NCBI GenBank assembly: GCA_945888565.1
Contig: CAMDAL010000131.1
Coordinates: 1 to 10,171, forward strand
Length of the DNA: 10,171 nucleotides
Source: Devosia equisanguinis
GTDB taxonomy: Bacteria; Pseudomonadota; Alphaproteobacteria; Rhizobiales; Devosiaceae
Direction: 5' to 3'
Shown: in pieces, positions 1 to 7,500 of the stretch
Numbering within the stretch: position 1 is the stretch's first letter
How the letters are laid out: each line of letters starts with the position of its first letter
The notes under the pieces: model-generated
Databases searched by the model: none
Seen by the model: the letters and a program-made list of their open reading frames with translations, nothing else
Told to the model about the DNA's origin: nothing
Program-made: the position numbers and the translations under genes

Positions 1-2
1 TC

Positions 3-644
3 GGGTTCCTCGGCCGGCTGATCGACGGCTACATTCCCACGCGGCTGGGCCAGAGCGTCCTCGACCTGCTGGTGGCGGCGGGAACGGCCTACGTGATCTC
101 GCCCTACCTGATCGTGCTCTACCGGGCAGTGGCCACCAACGACATGACCCTTCGGGCCGAGTCGCTGCGCGGCACCCGCGAGGCGCAGCGCTTCGCGGCC
201 TGGTCGGTGCTCAGCGCCTTCATCATCGCCGCGCCCGAGCTGCTGTTCGCGGTGTTCGGCCCGGACGTGCCGCCCGAGCAGATCACCGAGGAAAACGTCA
301 ACACCGGCGCCATGCTGATGATCTTTGCGATCACCGTCGGTGTGTGGATCTTCAGCGTCCGGGCCGCGACGCTGATGCCGCTGCTGGCGCTCGATCCGGA
401 CCGGGCCGGCCTGCCGGTCGCCTTCGCCCAGTCGAAGGGGCATTTCTGGTACATCGTCGGCGTGCTGGTCGTCACCATGCTGCCGGTGCTGATCGGCGGC
501 GTGATCGTCGCGGCCCTGATCGGCGGGCTATTCGGCGTGCTGGCCCCGATCCTGATGGTGCCGGTCGGCGCCGCGATCACCGGTGTGACGCTGGTCACTG
601 CAATCGCCGTCTCGACCCGGCTCTACCAGCGCTTCGCCGAATGA
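3..644 (+). CDS. Integral membrane protein, 3' part only (YciC / GpdPDase-membrane-domain-like)
   Basis: The reading frame is open from the window edge (first full codon at base 3) to TGA at 642-644, so the true start lies upstream and at least 213 residues are present. The chain has about five hydrophobic stretches: around bases 66-135, 200-262, 310-375, 448-540 and 540-610. The last two are rich in Gly, Val, Ile and Leu. The segment before the fourth helix (ALDPDR, then AFAQSKGHFWYI) resembles the loop of YciC-like or glycerophosphodiesterase-membrane-domain proteins, where a similar 'A...(T/S)KGxFW' stretch precedes a helix pair. That family link is a tentative recall. No catalytic motif is visible, and substrate and role are unknown. 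It probably sits in the inner membrane. A GC-rich hairpin follows the stop, and the next gene seems to have its own promoter. Confidence 0.75.
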   Translation, partial: GFLGRLIDGYIPTRLGQSVLDLLVAAGTAYVISPYLIVLYRAVATNDMTLRAESLRGTREAQRFAAWSVLSAFIIAAPELLFAVFGPDVPPEQITEENVNTGAMLMIFAITVGVWIFSVRAATLMPLLALDPDRAGLPVAFAQSKGHFWYIVGVLVVTMLPVLIGGVIVAALIGGLFGVLAPILMVPVGAAITGVTLVTAIAVSTRLYQRFAE

Positions 645-651
645 CCCCAAC

Positions 652-668
652 GGGGGCCGCGCGCCCCC
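652..668 (+). terminator. GC-rich hairpin after the membrane-protein gene
   Basis: GGGGGC (652-657) and GCCCCC (663-668) form a perfect 6-bp stem around a 5-nt loop, starting 8 nt after the stop codon. There is no T tract behind it, so it is at best a weak or Rho-assisted terminator. Confidence 0.3.
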
Positions 669-693
669 CCGCATCGCAGCAAACTGGTTGAAA

Positions 694-708
694 CCACTAG
701 ACAAGTGG
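694..708. repeat. Short inverted repeat in the gap before the NUDIX gene
   Basis: CCACT (694-698), AGACA, AGTGG (704-708) is a perfect 5-bp inverted repeat with a 5-nt spacer. It overlaps a smaller GGTT-GA-AACC repeat at 686-695. It lies about 55 bp upstream of the NUDIX start, a possible operator position, but it is short enough to be chance. Confidence 0.25.
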
Positions 709-729
709 AGCGTTGGCCCCGTACCCCGC

Positions 730-757
730 TTGCGCAAAGCTTCGACTGATCTATTCA
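730..757 (+). promoter_or_regulatory. Candidate promoter giving a leaderless NUDIX mRNA
   Basis: A TTGCGC box (730-735) and TATTCA (752-757) are 16 bp apart. Transcription would then start at about 764, essentially on the ATG at 765. That fits the absence of any Shine-Dalgarno sequence before that ATG. The -10 match is only moderate. Confidence 0.3.
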
Positions 758-764
758 ATCCACA

Positions 765-1241
765 ATGGCCAAAACGGCGAAGACTCGCCTCACCCGCAAA
801 GCTCGACAGGTCGCGGCACTGCCGTGGCGCCTCGCCGCCGATGGCGGGCTCGAGTTCCTGCTCGTCACCTCGCGCACATCTCGGCACTGGCTGCTGCCCA
901 AGGGCTGGCCGATCCCCGGCAAATCGGGGCTCGAGTCAGCCTTGCAGGAAGCATTCGAGGAGGCCGGCATCCATGCGAAAGGGCCGGATACGCCGCTCGG
1001 CCGCTATGCCTTCATCAAGGTGCTGCACGACCTGACGGAACTGCCCTGCACCATGGCGGTCTATGGCGTCGGCAACGCTCTGGAAGTCAGCGAGTGGCCG
1101 GAGAAGGGCCAGCGCGAGCGCAAGTGGTTCACGCAGGCGGACGCCGTGGCAATCGCCTTCGACTTCAACCTGTCGCTCTTCCTCGCCACGGTGGAGTACG
1201 ACAAGAAACGCAAGCGACTGCGGCGCACCGACAGGCACTGA
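765..1241 (+). CDS. NUDIX hydrolase, DIPP-like
   Basis: This 158-residue protein is a single NUDIX domain. The motif WLLPKGWPIPG (residues 42-52) is typical of the diphosphoinositol-polyphosphate-phosphohydrolase-like (DIPP-like) subgroup common in alphaproteobacteria. The NUDIX box spans residues 47-69 and ends QEAFEEAGI, keeping the metal-binding glutamates E62, E65 and E66. Two consensus positions differ: the first Glu is Lys53 and the Arg of REUXEE is Gln61. Family members cleave a nucleoside diphosphate linked to another group, or a related diphosphate, with Mg2+. The substrate here cannot be read from sequence. The C terminus is a basic tail (KKRKRLRRTDRH). It probably acts in the cytoplasm. 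ATG 765 is the first usable start but has no Shine-Dalgarno, which suggests leaderless translation. It converges on ispG with 9 bp between the two stop codons. Confidence 0.9.
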   Translation: MAKTAKTRLTRKARQVAALPWRLAADGGLEFLLVTSRTSRHWLLPKGWPIPGKSGLESALQEAFEEAGIHAKGPDTPLGRYAFIKVLHDLTELPCTMAVYGVGNALEVSEWPEKGQRERKWFTQADAVAIAFDFNLSLFLATVEYDKKRKRLRRTDRH

Positions 1242-1250
1242 CCCGGTCGC

Positions 1251-2489
1251 CTACTCCGCCGCAGTCTTCTGCGTGCCGCCGAAGCGCTTCTCGATATAGT
1301 CGGCGACCATCACCTTGAACTGCTCGGCAACGTCCGCGCCGCGCAGGGTGGCGACCTTCTGGCCATCGACAAACACCGGCGCCGCCGGCGTTTCGCCGGT
1401 ACCGGGCAACGAGATGCCGATATTGGCGTGCTTTGATTCGCCCGGGCCGTTGACGATGCAGCCCATCACCGCCACCGACATCGCCTCGACGCCGGGGTCG
1501 CGTTCTTTCCACTCCGGCATGGAGCTGGTGAGGTGATCCTGGATCTCCTTGGCCAGCACCTGGAAAGTCTGCGAAGTCGTCCGTCCGCAGCCGGGGCACG
1601 CCGCCACCACCGGCAGGAACTGCCGGAAGCCCATGGTCTGCAGCAGTTCCTGCGCCACGCGCACTTCCTGCGTGCGATCGCCGCCGGGTTCCGGGGTCAG
1701 CGAGACGCGGATCGTATCGCCGATCCCCTGCTGCAGCAGGATGCCCATCGCAGCCGACGAGGCAACGATGCCCTTCGACCCCATCCCCGCCTCGGTCAGG
1801 CCGAGATGCAGCGCATAGTCGCAGCGGGCCGCGAGGTCCTGATAGACCGCGATCAGTTGCTGGACGTCCGACACCTTGGTCGAGAGAATGATGTGGTCGC
1901 GCCCGAGCCCCAGCTCTTCGGCGCGCCCTGCCGACAGGATCGCCGACTGTATGATCGCCTCGCGCTGCACGGCGGCCGCGCTGACCGGGTTGGCGGAGGC
2001 CGAATTCTCGTCCATCAGCCGGGTCAGCAGTTCCTCGTCGAGCGAGCCCCAGTTCACCCCGATGCGCACCGGCTTGTCGTACTTCATCGCCAGCTCGATC
2101 AGCGTCGCGAACTGCGTGTCGCGCTTGGCCTTGAAGCCAACATTGCCGGGATTGATCCGGTACTTCGCCAGCGCCTCGGCGGCAGCCGGATGGTCGGTCA
2201 GCAGCTTGTGGCCGATATAGTGGAAATCGCCGACGATCGGCACGTTGACGCCGCGCTGCGCCAGCTTGTCACGAATGTGCGGGACGGCGGCGGCGGCCTC
2301 GTCGCGGTCGACGGTGATCCGCACGATCTCCGAACCCGCGCGCCACAGCTGCGCCACCTGGCGCACCGTCGCCTCGATATCGGCGGTGTCGGTGTTGGTC
2401 ATCGATTGCACGACGACCGGCGCACCACCGCCCACCATCACGCCACCGACATTGACGCCGACCGACTGCCGGCGGGGAGAAATGCTCAT
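1251..2489 (-). CDS. ispG: 4-hydroxy-3-methylbut-2-en-1-yl diphosphate synthase (IspG/GcpE)
   Basis: This enzyme reductively converts 2-C-methyl-D-erythritol 2,4-cyclodiphosphate to HMBPP, the penultimate step of the MEP isoprenoid pathway, using a [4Fe-4S] cluster in the cytoplasm. The 412-residue protein has the family signature near its N terminus (VGVNVGGVMVGGGAPVVVQS, residues 10-29) and the TIM-barrel stretch INPGN (112-116). The cluster ligands are visible in the C-terminal domain: C298 and C301 in CPGCGRT, C344 in MGCIVNGPGE, and E351. The C301-C344 spacing (43 residues) is longer than in the E. coli enzyme, because of the segment around 320-335. The start is set by GAGG at 2497-2500, 7 nt upstream of the ATG. 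A promoter candidate lies just beyond. It is transcribed away from the DUF4287 unit and into the NUDIX gene. Confidence 0.97.
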   Translation of the reverse strand: MSISPRRQSVGVNVGGVMVGGGAPVVVQSMTNTDTADIEATVRQVAQLWRAGSEIVRITVDRDEAAAAVPHIRDKLAQRGVNVPIVGDFHYIGHKLLTDHPAAAEALAKYRINPGNVGFKAKRDTQFATLIELAMKYDKPVRIGVNWGSLDEELLTRLMDENSASANPVSAAAVQREAIIQSAILSAGRAEELGLGRDHIILSTKVSDVQQLIAVYQDLAARCDYALHLGLTEAGMGSKGIVASSAAMGILLQQGIGDTIRVSLTPEPGGDRTQEVRVAQELLQTMGFRQFLPVVAACPGCGRTTSQTFQVLAKEIQDHLTSSMPEWKERDPGVEAMSVAVMGCIVNGPGESKHANIGISLPGTGETPAAPVFVDGQKVATLRGADVAEQFKVMVADYIEKRFGGTQKTAAE

Positions 2490-2513
2490 CGAAGGACCTC
2501 ATTGCGCCCTACG

Positions 2514-2542
2514 CAAATAGGCCTTTGAGCTTGGCCGCGCAA
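2514..2542 (-). promoter_or_regulatory. Candidate ispG promoter
   Basis: On the minus strand TTGCGC (2542-2537), a 17-bp spacer and TATTTG (2519-2514, read CTATTT one base earlier) resemble the alphaproteobacterial sigma-70 pattern TTGAC-N17-CTATAT. Predicted initiation at about 2507 leaves a leader of roughly 18 nt containing the GAGG ribosome site. No equally good promoter was seen for the divergent plus-strand unit in the same 86-bp gap. Confidence 0.45.
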
Positions 2543-2563
2543 TGTTACGTTTGCGTGACTTTT

Positions 2564-2571
2564 GGGGGGAG
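2564..2571 (+). promoter_or_regulatory. Shine-Dalgarno that fixes the DUF4287 start
   Basis: GGGGGGAG ends 4 nt before the ATG at 2576. This supports that ATG over the in-frame TTG at 2525, which has no ribosome site and would add 17 residues outside the conserved domain. Confidence 0.7.
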
Positions 2572-2575
2572 TGCG

Positions 2576-2785
2576 ATGACGTTCCAGGCCTATCTAGACA
2601 ATATCCAGAAACAGACGGGCCTGGCGCCCGATGACTTCGTTCGTCTCGCGACCGAGAAGGGCTTCACCGCCTCAGGAACCAAGGCAACACAGATAACGGA
2701 CTGGTTGAAGGCGGACTACGGGCTGGGCCACGGCCACGCCATGGCTATCGTCAAGCTCCTCAAGGACCAGGTGGAGCCGAAATGA
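2576..2785 (+). CDS. DUF4287 domain protein
   Basis: This is a 69-residue protein of unknown function. It starts MTFQAYLDNIQKQTG and carries the conserved C-terminal stretch YGLGHGHAMAI (residues 48-58), both characteristic of DUF4287. Family members are small, soluble, mostly helical proteins, found alone or fused to DUF5655. No biochemical activity can be assigned. There is no signal peptide or membrane segment, so it is probably cytoplasmic. Its stop (TGA 2783-2785) overlaps the start of the glycosidase gene by four bases (ATGA), so the two are co-transcribed and probably translationally coupled. The start is set by a strong Shine-Dalgarno. Confidence 0.85.
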   Translation: MTFQAYLDNIQKQTGLAPDDFVRLATEKGFTASGTKATQITDWLKADYGLGHGHAMAIVKLLKDQVEPK

Positions 2786-3771
2786 GGCTGGTTCTCGCCG
2801 CGATTGTCGCAGCGCTTGTGCTCACAGGTGGCCCCCGCGCTGCCGAGCCCATGCCGGAACTTGTCGGCAACATCCACATCCACGACCCTTCAATCATCGT
2901 CACCCCGAGCGGCTGGGCATCTTTCGCCACGGGCGTCGAGGGCGCGCCGGACCAAGGTATGCCACGGACCAAGACGTCACCCGACGGGCTCACCTGGACC
3001 GAGACCGGCGCTATCCCCGGCGGCCTGCCGTCCTGGGTCGGAAAGGAACTTGGCTATCGGCCGCGCAACATCTGGGCGCCCACGGTGTCCTTGCATGATG
3101 GCGTCACCTACCTTTACTACTCCGCCTCCCGCTTCGGCCGAAACAACAGCGTCATCGGGGTGATGACCAACGCCGCATTCGATGCGAGCAAGCCTGCCGA
3201 CGGCTGGGTCGACCAGGGGCTGGTGTTCCGCTCTAAATCGGGCGACTGGCTCAATGCCATCGATCCGTTCCGCATCGACACCGGTGATCGGGCCTGGCTG
3301 GCCTTCGGGTCGTACTGGGACGGCATCCGGATGATCGAGGTCGATCCGGTCACCGGCCTCCGCAAAGGCGCAGACGAGCCGCTGCGGCTCGCCTCCCGCA
3401 ACGGCGAGGCAGTCGAGGCAGCTGCCATCCTTGAACATGACGGGCGCTTCTATCTGTTCGTCTCGTTCGACGCCTGCTGCCGCAAGCTCGACTCGACTTA
3501 CCGGATCATGGTGGGGCGTGCCGATGCGGTCACGGGGCCGTATCTCGATCACGCCGGTACACCAATGCTCGATGGCGGCGGCACCGAGTTGCTGAAGGGC
3601 ACCGGGCGCTTCATCGGCCCCGGCGGGCAGGAAGTCTTCAGAGCCGAAGGCGAGCCGTGGCTGGCCTTCCACTACTATGACGGCGAGGACGGTGGCGCGC
3701 CGAAACTGCAACTGGCTCCGCTCGGCTTCTCGGCAGACGGCTGGCCGGAAATTGGCCTGCTGCCAGAGTGA
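2782..3771 (+). CDS. Secreted GH43 family glycosidase, probable endo-1,5-alpha-L-arabinanase
   Basis: The 329-residue protein begins with a signal peptide (residues 1 to about 21, MRLVLAAIVAALVLTGG then an Ala-rich cleavage region), so it is exported. The body is a five-bladed GH43 propeller. HDPSI places the catalytic base at D35. NAIDPF gives the pKa-modulating D161. GEAVEAAAIL supplies the likely acid, E212 (less probably E209). HYYD (297-300) carries the His that helps hold the active-site ion in arabinanases. SFDACCRKLDSTYRIMVGR (228-246) is a close match to the arabinanase hallmark. Expected role: cleavage of alpha-1,5-arabinan from pectic side chains in the periplasm or outside. The usual WAPDV appears as WAPTV (98-102), which is unusual. 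A GGAG (2773-2776) sits 5 nt before the ATG. It overlaps the DUF4287 gene by 4 nt and is followed 34 nt later by the DUF1232 gene. Arabinanase is the best fit; another GH43 specificity is possible. Confidence 0.88.
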   Translation: MRLVLAAIVAALVLTGGPRAAEPMPELVGNIHIHDPSIIVTPSGWASFATGVEGAPDQGMPRTKTSPDGLTWTETGAIPGGLPSWVGKELGYRPRNIWAPTVSLHDGVTYLYYSASRFGRNNSVIGVMTNAAFDASKPADGWVDQGLVFRSKSGDWLNAIDPFRIDTGDRAWLAFGSYWDGIRMIEVDPVTGLRKGADEPLRLASRNGEAVEAAAILEHDGRFYLFVSFDACCRKLDSTYRIMVGRADAVTGPYLDHAGTPMLDGGGTELLKGTGRFIGPGGQEVFRAEGEPWLAFHYYDGEDGGAPKLQLAPLGFSADGWPEIGLLPE

Positions 3772-3805
3772 CGCACTTGAAGCTGTGGCGCGCCGGGACC
3801 ATCTG

Positions 3806-4108
3806 ATGTGCATCATGACCAGATTGCTCGTTCGCTTCGTCACCTTCCGCAATGAACTCGCAACCCTGTGGCGCGCCTTCCTCGCGCCGGGGACGCCGTG
3901 GCACCTCAAGGCACTGATGCTGCTCGTGCCGGCCTACCTGCTGAGCCCCATCGACCTGATCCCCGACGTCGTGCCGTTTCTCGGCTGGGTCGACGATCTC
4001 GTCGTGGTGCCGATGCTGGTGAGCATGATCGTCAGGATGCTGCCGCAGCCCGTGCGCGTCCGCCCCGACGGCAGCAAGGAAATCGACGGCACCTACCGGA
4101 GGCGCTGA
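3806..4108 (+). CDS. DUF1232 (YkvA-like) small membrane protein
   Basis: This 100-residue protein carries the DUF1232 core YLLSPIDLIPDVVPFLGWVD (residues 44-63) followed by DLVVVP. The core is a hydrophobic hairpin-like region, probably in or on the inner membrane. A short basic and hydrophilic tail (RPDGSKEIDGTYRRR) follows. The family function is unknown. ATG 3806 is preferred because GGGA lies at 3795-3798, 7 nt upstream; ATG 3815 would give 97 residues. An in-frame extension further upstream runs into the glycosidase gene and lacks family similarity. It lies 34 nt after the glycosidase stop with no evident terminator between, so it is probably the third gene of that unit. It converges on the broken small gene behind pyc. 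Confidence 0.88.
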   Translation: MCIMTRLLVRFVTFRNELATLWRAFLAPGTPWHLKALMLLVPAYLLSPIDLIPDVVPFLGWVDDLVVVPMLVSMIVRMLPQPVRVRPDGSKEIDGTYRRR

Positions 4109-4156
4109 CGCTCCCGGGCGCTGGTTAGCGACTTTGCTGGACCGGCTACCCGTCTT

Positions 4157-4525
4157 CTAGACTGGCTTGGTGCCGGCAACCATTTCCCAGAAGCTGTTGA
4201 GACCATCTCACGCCTTCAGTGACTTCGGCCCCAGATAGGGCCGAAAGTCGCTTGGCGTTGAGCCACCGGAATGCAGGTTGCCGTTCTGCAGGTCCTCAAG
4301 GAACCCGACGATGGCGAGGTTGCTCTCCTCACCCATCTGCTGGCTGGGCTCGATCGCCTCCTCGATGACGGCAAACACCGCCCGCACCTCGTCCTCGCGA
4401 CCATCGAGGCGCGCGCGGACGACATGGCGCACGAAGCTCCCCATCCACATTTAGGGCGTATCGTCGTACTCGCCCGGCACGACCCCCGGACAGGCCCGAT
4501 CGAGCGCCTCGATCAGCGGCGTCAT
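4157..4525 (-). pseudogene. DUF7674-like small protein gene broken by two in-frame stops
   Basis: The gene starts at ATG 4525 in a TAATG junction with the pyc stop and would end at TAG 4159-4157, about 122 codons. Translation is continuous in one frame except for TAA at 4453-4451 (codon 25) and TGA at 4210-4208 (codon 106). The three pieces fit together: EALDRACPGVVPGEYDDTP, then MWMGSFVRHVVRARLDG through VGFLEDLQNGNLHSGG and LGPKSLKA, then DGLNSFWEMVAGTKPV. The GFLEDLQN and YLGP-S stretches recall DUF7674-type proteins of unknown function. A Tyr at the first stop (TAT/TAC to TAA) and a Trp at the second (TGG to TGA, giving LKAWDGL) are the simplest ancestral codons. No frameshift is needed. 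TGA is an ordinary stop elsewhere in the window, so recoding is unlikely. An ATG directly follows the TAA (TAAATG), so re-initiation could still yield an 80-residue piece. Confidence 0.72.
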
Positions 4526-7500
4526 TACTCGAACCGCACCAGCAGGTCCTTGGCATCGATCTGGTCGCCCGGCTTCACCGTGACCTCGGCGACCGTGCCG
4601 TCGAACTCGGCGTGGATGGCGGTCTCCATCTTCATCGCCTCGATCGACAACAGCACGTCGCCCGCGAACACCTTGTCGCCAACCTTGACCCCAAGACCCG
4701 AGATGACGCCCGGCATCGGCGCACCGACCTGCTTGGGATCGCCCAGCGCCGCCTTGGCGCGCACCTTGATCTCGCCCACCTTCAGCCGGTCCGGCACGGT
4801 GATGGTGCGCGGCTGGCCGTTGAGGTCGAAGAAGACGCGAACCTCGCCCTTTTCATTGGTTTCAGTGCGGCCCTGGTAGGTCAGCACCAGCGTCTTGCCC
4901 TTCTCGAGGTCGAGGAACACCTCCTCGCCCTCCTTGAGGCCATAGAAGTAGATCGGCGTCGGCAGCACCGCCGTCGGACCGTACTTGTCCTGCGTCTTGA
5001 CGAAATCCGCGAACACCTTGGGATACATCAGCGCCGAGGCGAGGCGCTTGTCGTCGATGGTCTCGCCGGTATCCTTCGCCACCTTGGCACGCTCAGCCTC
5101 AAGATCGATCGGCTTGAGGTAGGAGCCTGGCCGCTCGGTGAGCGGCGTCCGGCCCTTCAGCACCTTCTTCTGCAACGCTTCGGGGAAACCGCCCGGCGGC
5201 TGGCCGAGGTCCCCGGCAAAGAAGCCGACCACCGAATCCGGGAAGGCGATGTCACGGCCCGGGTCCTCGACGTCGGCGCGGGTGAGGCCGGCCGATACCA
5301 TGGCGAGGGCCATGTCGCCGACCACCTTGGACGACGGCGTCACCTTCACGATGTCGCCGAACATCTGGTTCACGTCCGCATAGGTCTGCGCCACCTGGTG
5401 CCAGCGCGACTCGAGTCCAAGCGAACGGGCCTGCTCCTTGAGGTTGGTGAACTGCCCGCCGGGCATTTCATGCAGGTAGACTTCCGAGGCGCCGCCCTTG
5501 AGGTCGCTCTCGAAGGCGCGGTACTGCGTCCGTACCGCCTCCCAGTAGAACGAGATCTCGCGGATCACCTTGCCGTCGAGCTGCGGGTCGCGCGGACCGT
5601 CCTTCAGCGCCGCCACGATCGAGCCAAGGGTCGGCTGCGAGGTCGTGCCCGATAGCGCATCCATCGCCGCGTCCACCGCGTCGACCCCGGCATCCACGGC
5701 CGCCATGATGGTCGCCGCAGCGGCACCCGAAGTGTCGTGGGTGTGGAGATGGATCGGCAGGGAGACTTCCTGCTTCAGTACCTCGATCAGCTTCTTCGCT
5801 GCCGCCGGCTTCAGCAGGCCGGCCATATCCTTCAGGCCCAGTACATGCGCCCCGGCCGCTTCCAGTTCCTTGGCAAGCGCCACGTAATATTTCAGATCGT
5901 ACTTGGCCCGGTCCGGGTCGAGCATGTCACCGGTATAGCAGATGGCGCCTTCGGCCACCTTGTCGGCCTCGGCCACCGCATCGATCGAGACGCGCATGTT
6001 CTCGACCCAATTGAGGCAGTCGAAGATGCGGAACACGTCGACCCCGCCCGCCGCCGCCTGCTTGACGAAGTACTTCACCACGTTGTCCGGGTAGTTGGTG
6101 TAGCCGACGCCGTTGGAGCCGCGCAGCAGCATCTGGGTCAGGATGTTGGGCGCGCCCTCGCGGACGGCACTCAGCCGCTCCCACGGATCCTCGTTGAGGA
6201 AGCGCATGGCAACGTCGAAGGTGGCGCCGCCCCAGCATTCGAGCGAGAACAGGTTCGGCAAGCCGCGGCTATAGGCTTGGGCAATGCGCGTGATGTCGAA
6301 CGAGCGCATGCGGGTAGCGAGCAGCGACTGGTGCGCGTCGCGCATGGTGGTGTCGGTGAACAGCACCTGGCTCTGGTTCTTCATCCAGCGCGCCAGGCCC
6401 TTCGGCCCGTCGCGGTCCAGCACCTGCCGCGAGCCCTCGACGACGATCAGCGGCTCGTATTCGGGCACCTGCGGCTCAGCTGCCTCGGCGGGCGGCCGCG
6501 GCCGGTCGCGCACTTCAGGGTGGCCGTTGACGGTGACGTCGGCAATGTAGGTGAGGAGCTTGGTCGCCCGGTCCTGCCGCTGCTTGAAATCGAACAGCGC
6601 CGGCGTCGTGTCGATGAACCGCGTCGTGTAGCGGTTCTCGACGAAATCCGGGTGGGTGATTATGTTTTCAAGGAAGGCGAGGTTGGTCGAGACGCCGCGG
6701 ATACGGAACTCGCGCAGCGCCCGATGCATGCGGGCGATCGCCTCCTCCGGGCCAGGGGCCCAGCAGGTGATCTTTTCGAGCAGCGGATCGTAGTAGCGGG
6801 TAACGATCGCGCCGGCATAGGCCGTACCGCCGTCGAGACGGACGCCGAAGCCCGTGGCTTCGCGGTAGGCAGTGATCCGGCCGTAGTCCGGGATGAAGTT
6901 CTGCTCGGGATCCTCGGTGGTCACGCGGCACTGGATGGCGTGGCCGTTGAGCCGGATGTCTTCCTGCAGCGGCACACCTGATTCCGGCGTGCCGATCACC
7001 GCGCCCTGCAGCAGCTTTATCTGCGCCTTCACGATGTCGATGCCGGTCACCACTTCGGTCACCGTGTGCTCGACCTGGATGCGCGGGTTCACCTCGATGA
7101 AGTAGAACTTGTCGGTGTCCGCATCGAGCAGGAATTCGACCGTGCCGGCGCCGCGATAGTTGGCGGCATTGCCCAGCCGGATAGCCGACGACGTCAGGTC
7201 GTCCCGGACTTCCTGGCTCATGTACGGCGCAGGCGCGCGCTCGACCACCTTCTGGTTGCGGCGCTGCACCGAACAGTCGCGCTCGAACAGGTGGACGAGG
7301 TTGCCGTGGTCGTCGCCGATCAGTTGCACCTCGACGTGGCGGGCCCGCTCGATCAGCTTTTCGAGATACATCTCGTCCTTGCCGAACGCCGCCTTCGCCT
7401 CGCGCTTGCCCTCGGACACTTCGTGGACCAGCGTCGATTCGTCCATGATGCGGCGCATGCCGCGACCGCCGCCGCCCCACGAGGCCTTGAGCATCAGCGG

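Noticed and set aside
1533..2528. A 331-codon plus-strand frame opposite ispG
   Set aside because: It is an antisense shadow of ispG, whose cluster-binding cysteines and N-terminal signature are unmistakable.
2525..2575. TTG start extending the DUF4287 protein by 17 residues
   Set aside because: It has no ribosome site, and the extension is outside the conserved domain. A strong Shine-Dalgarno sits just before ATG 2576.
4109..4156. Possible bidirectional terminator between the DUF1232 gene and the broken small gene
   Set aside because: Only a 4-bp CGCT/AGCG stem at 4119-4130 is seen, with no T run, which is too weak to call.
4157..4525. TGA or TAA read as sense codons (recoding) in the small gene behind pyc
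   Set aside because: TGA is the normal terminator of several intact genes here (NUDIX, GH43, DUF1232, DUF4287), and no recoding element is seen. Nonsense mutation is simpler.
4329..4556. An alternative minus-strand frame overlapping the small broken gene, considered as evidence of a frameshift
   Set aside because: Its translation is Arg/Gly/Cys-rich with no family similarity. The family-like residues all stay in one frame, so no frameshift is needed.
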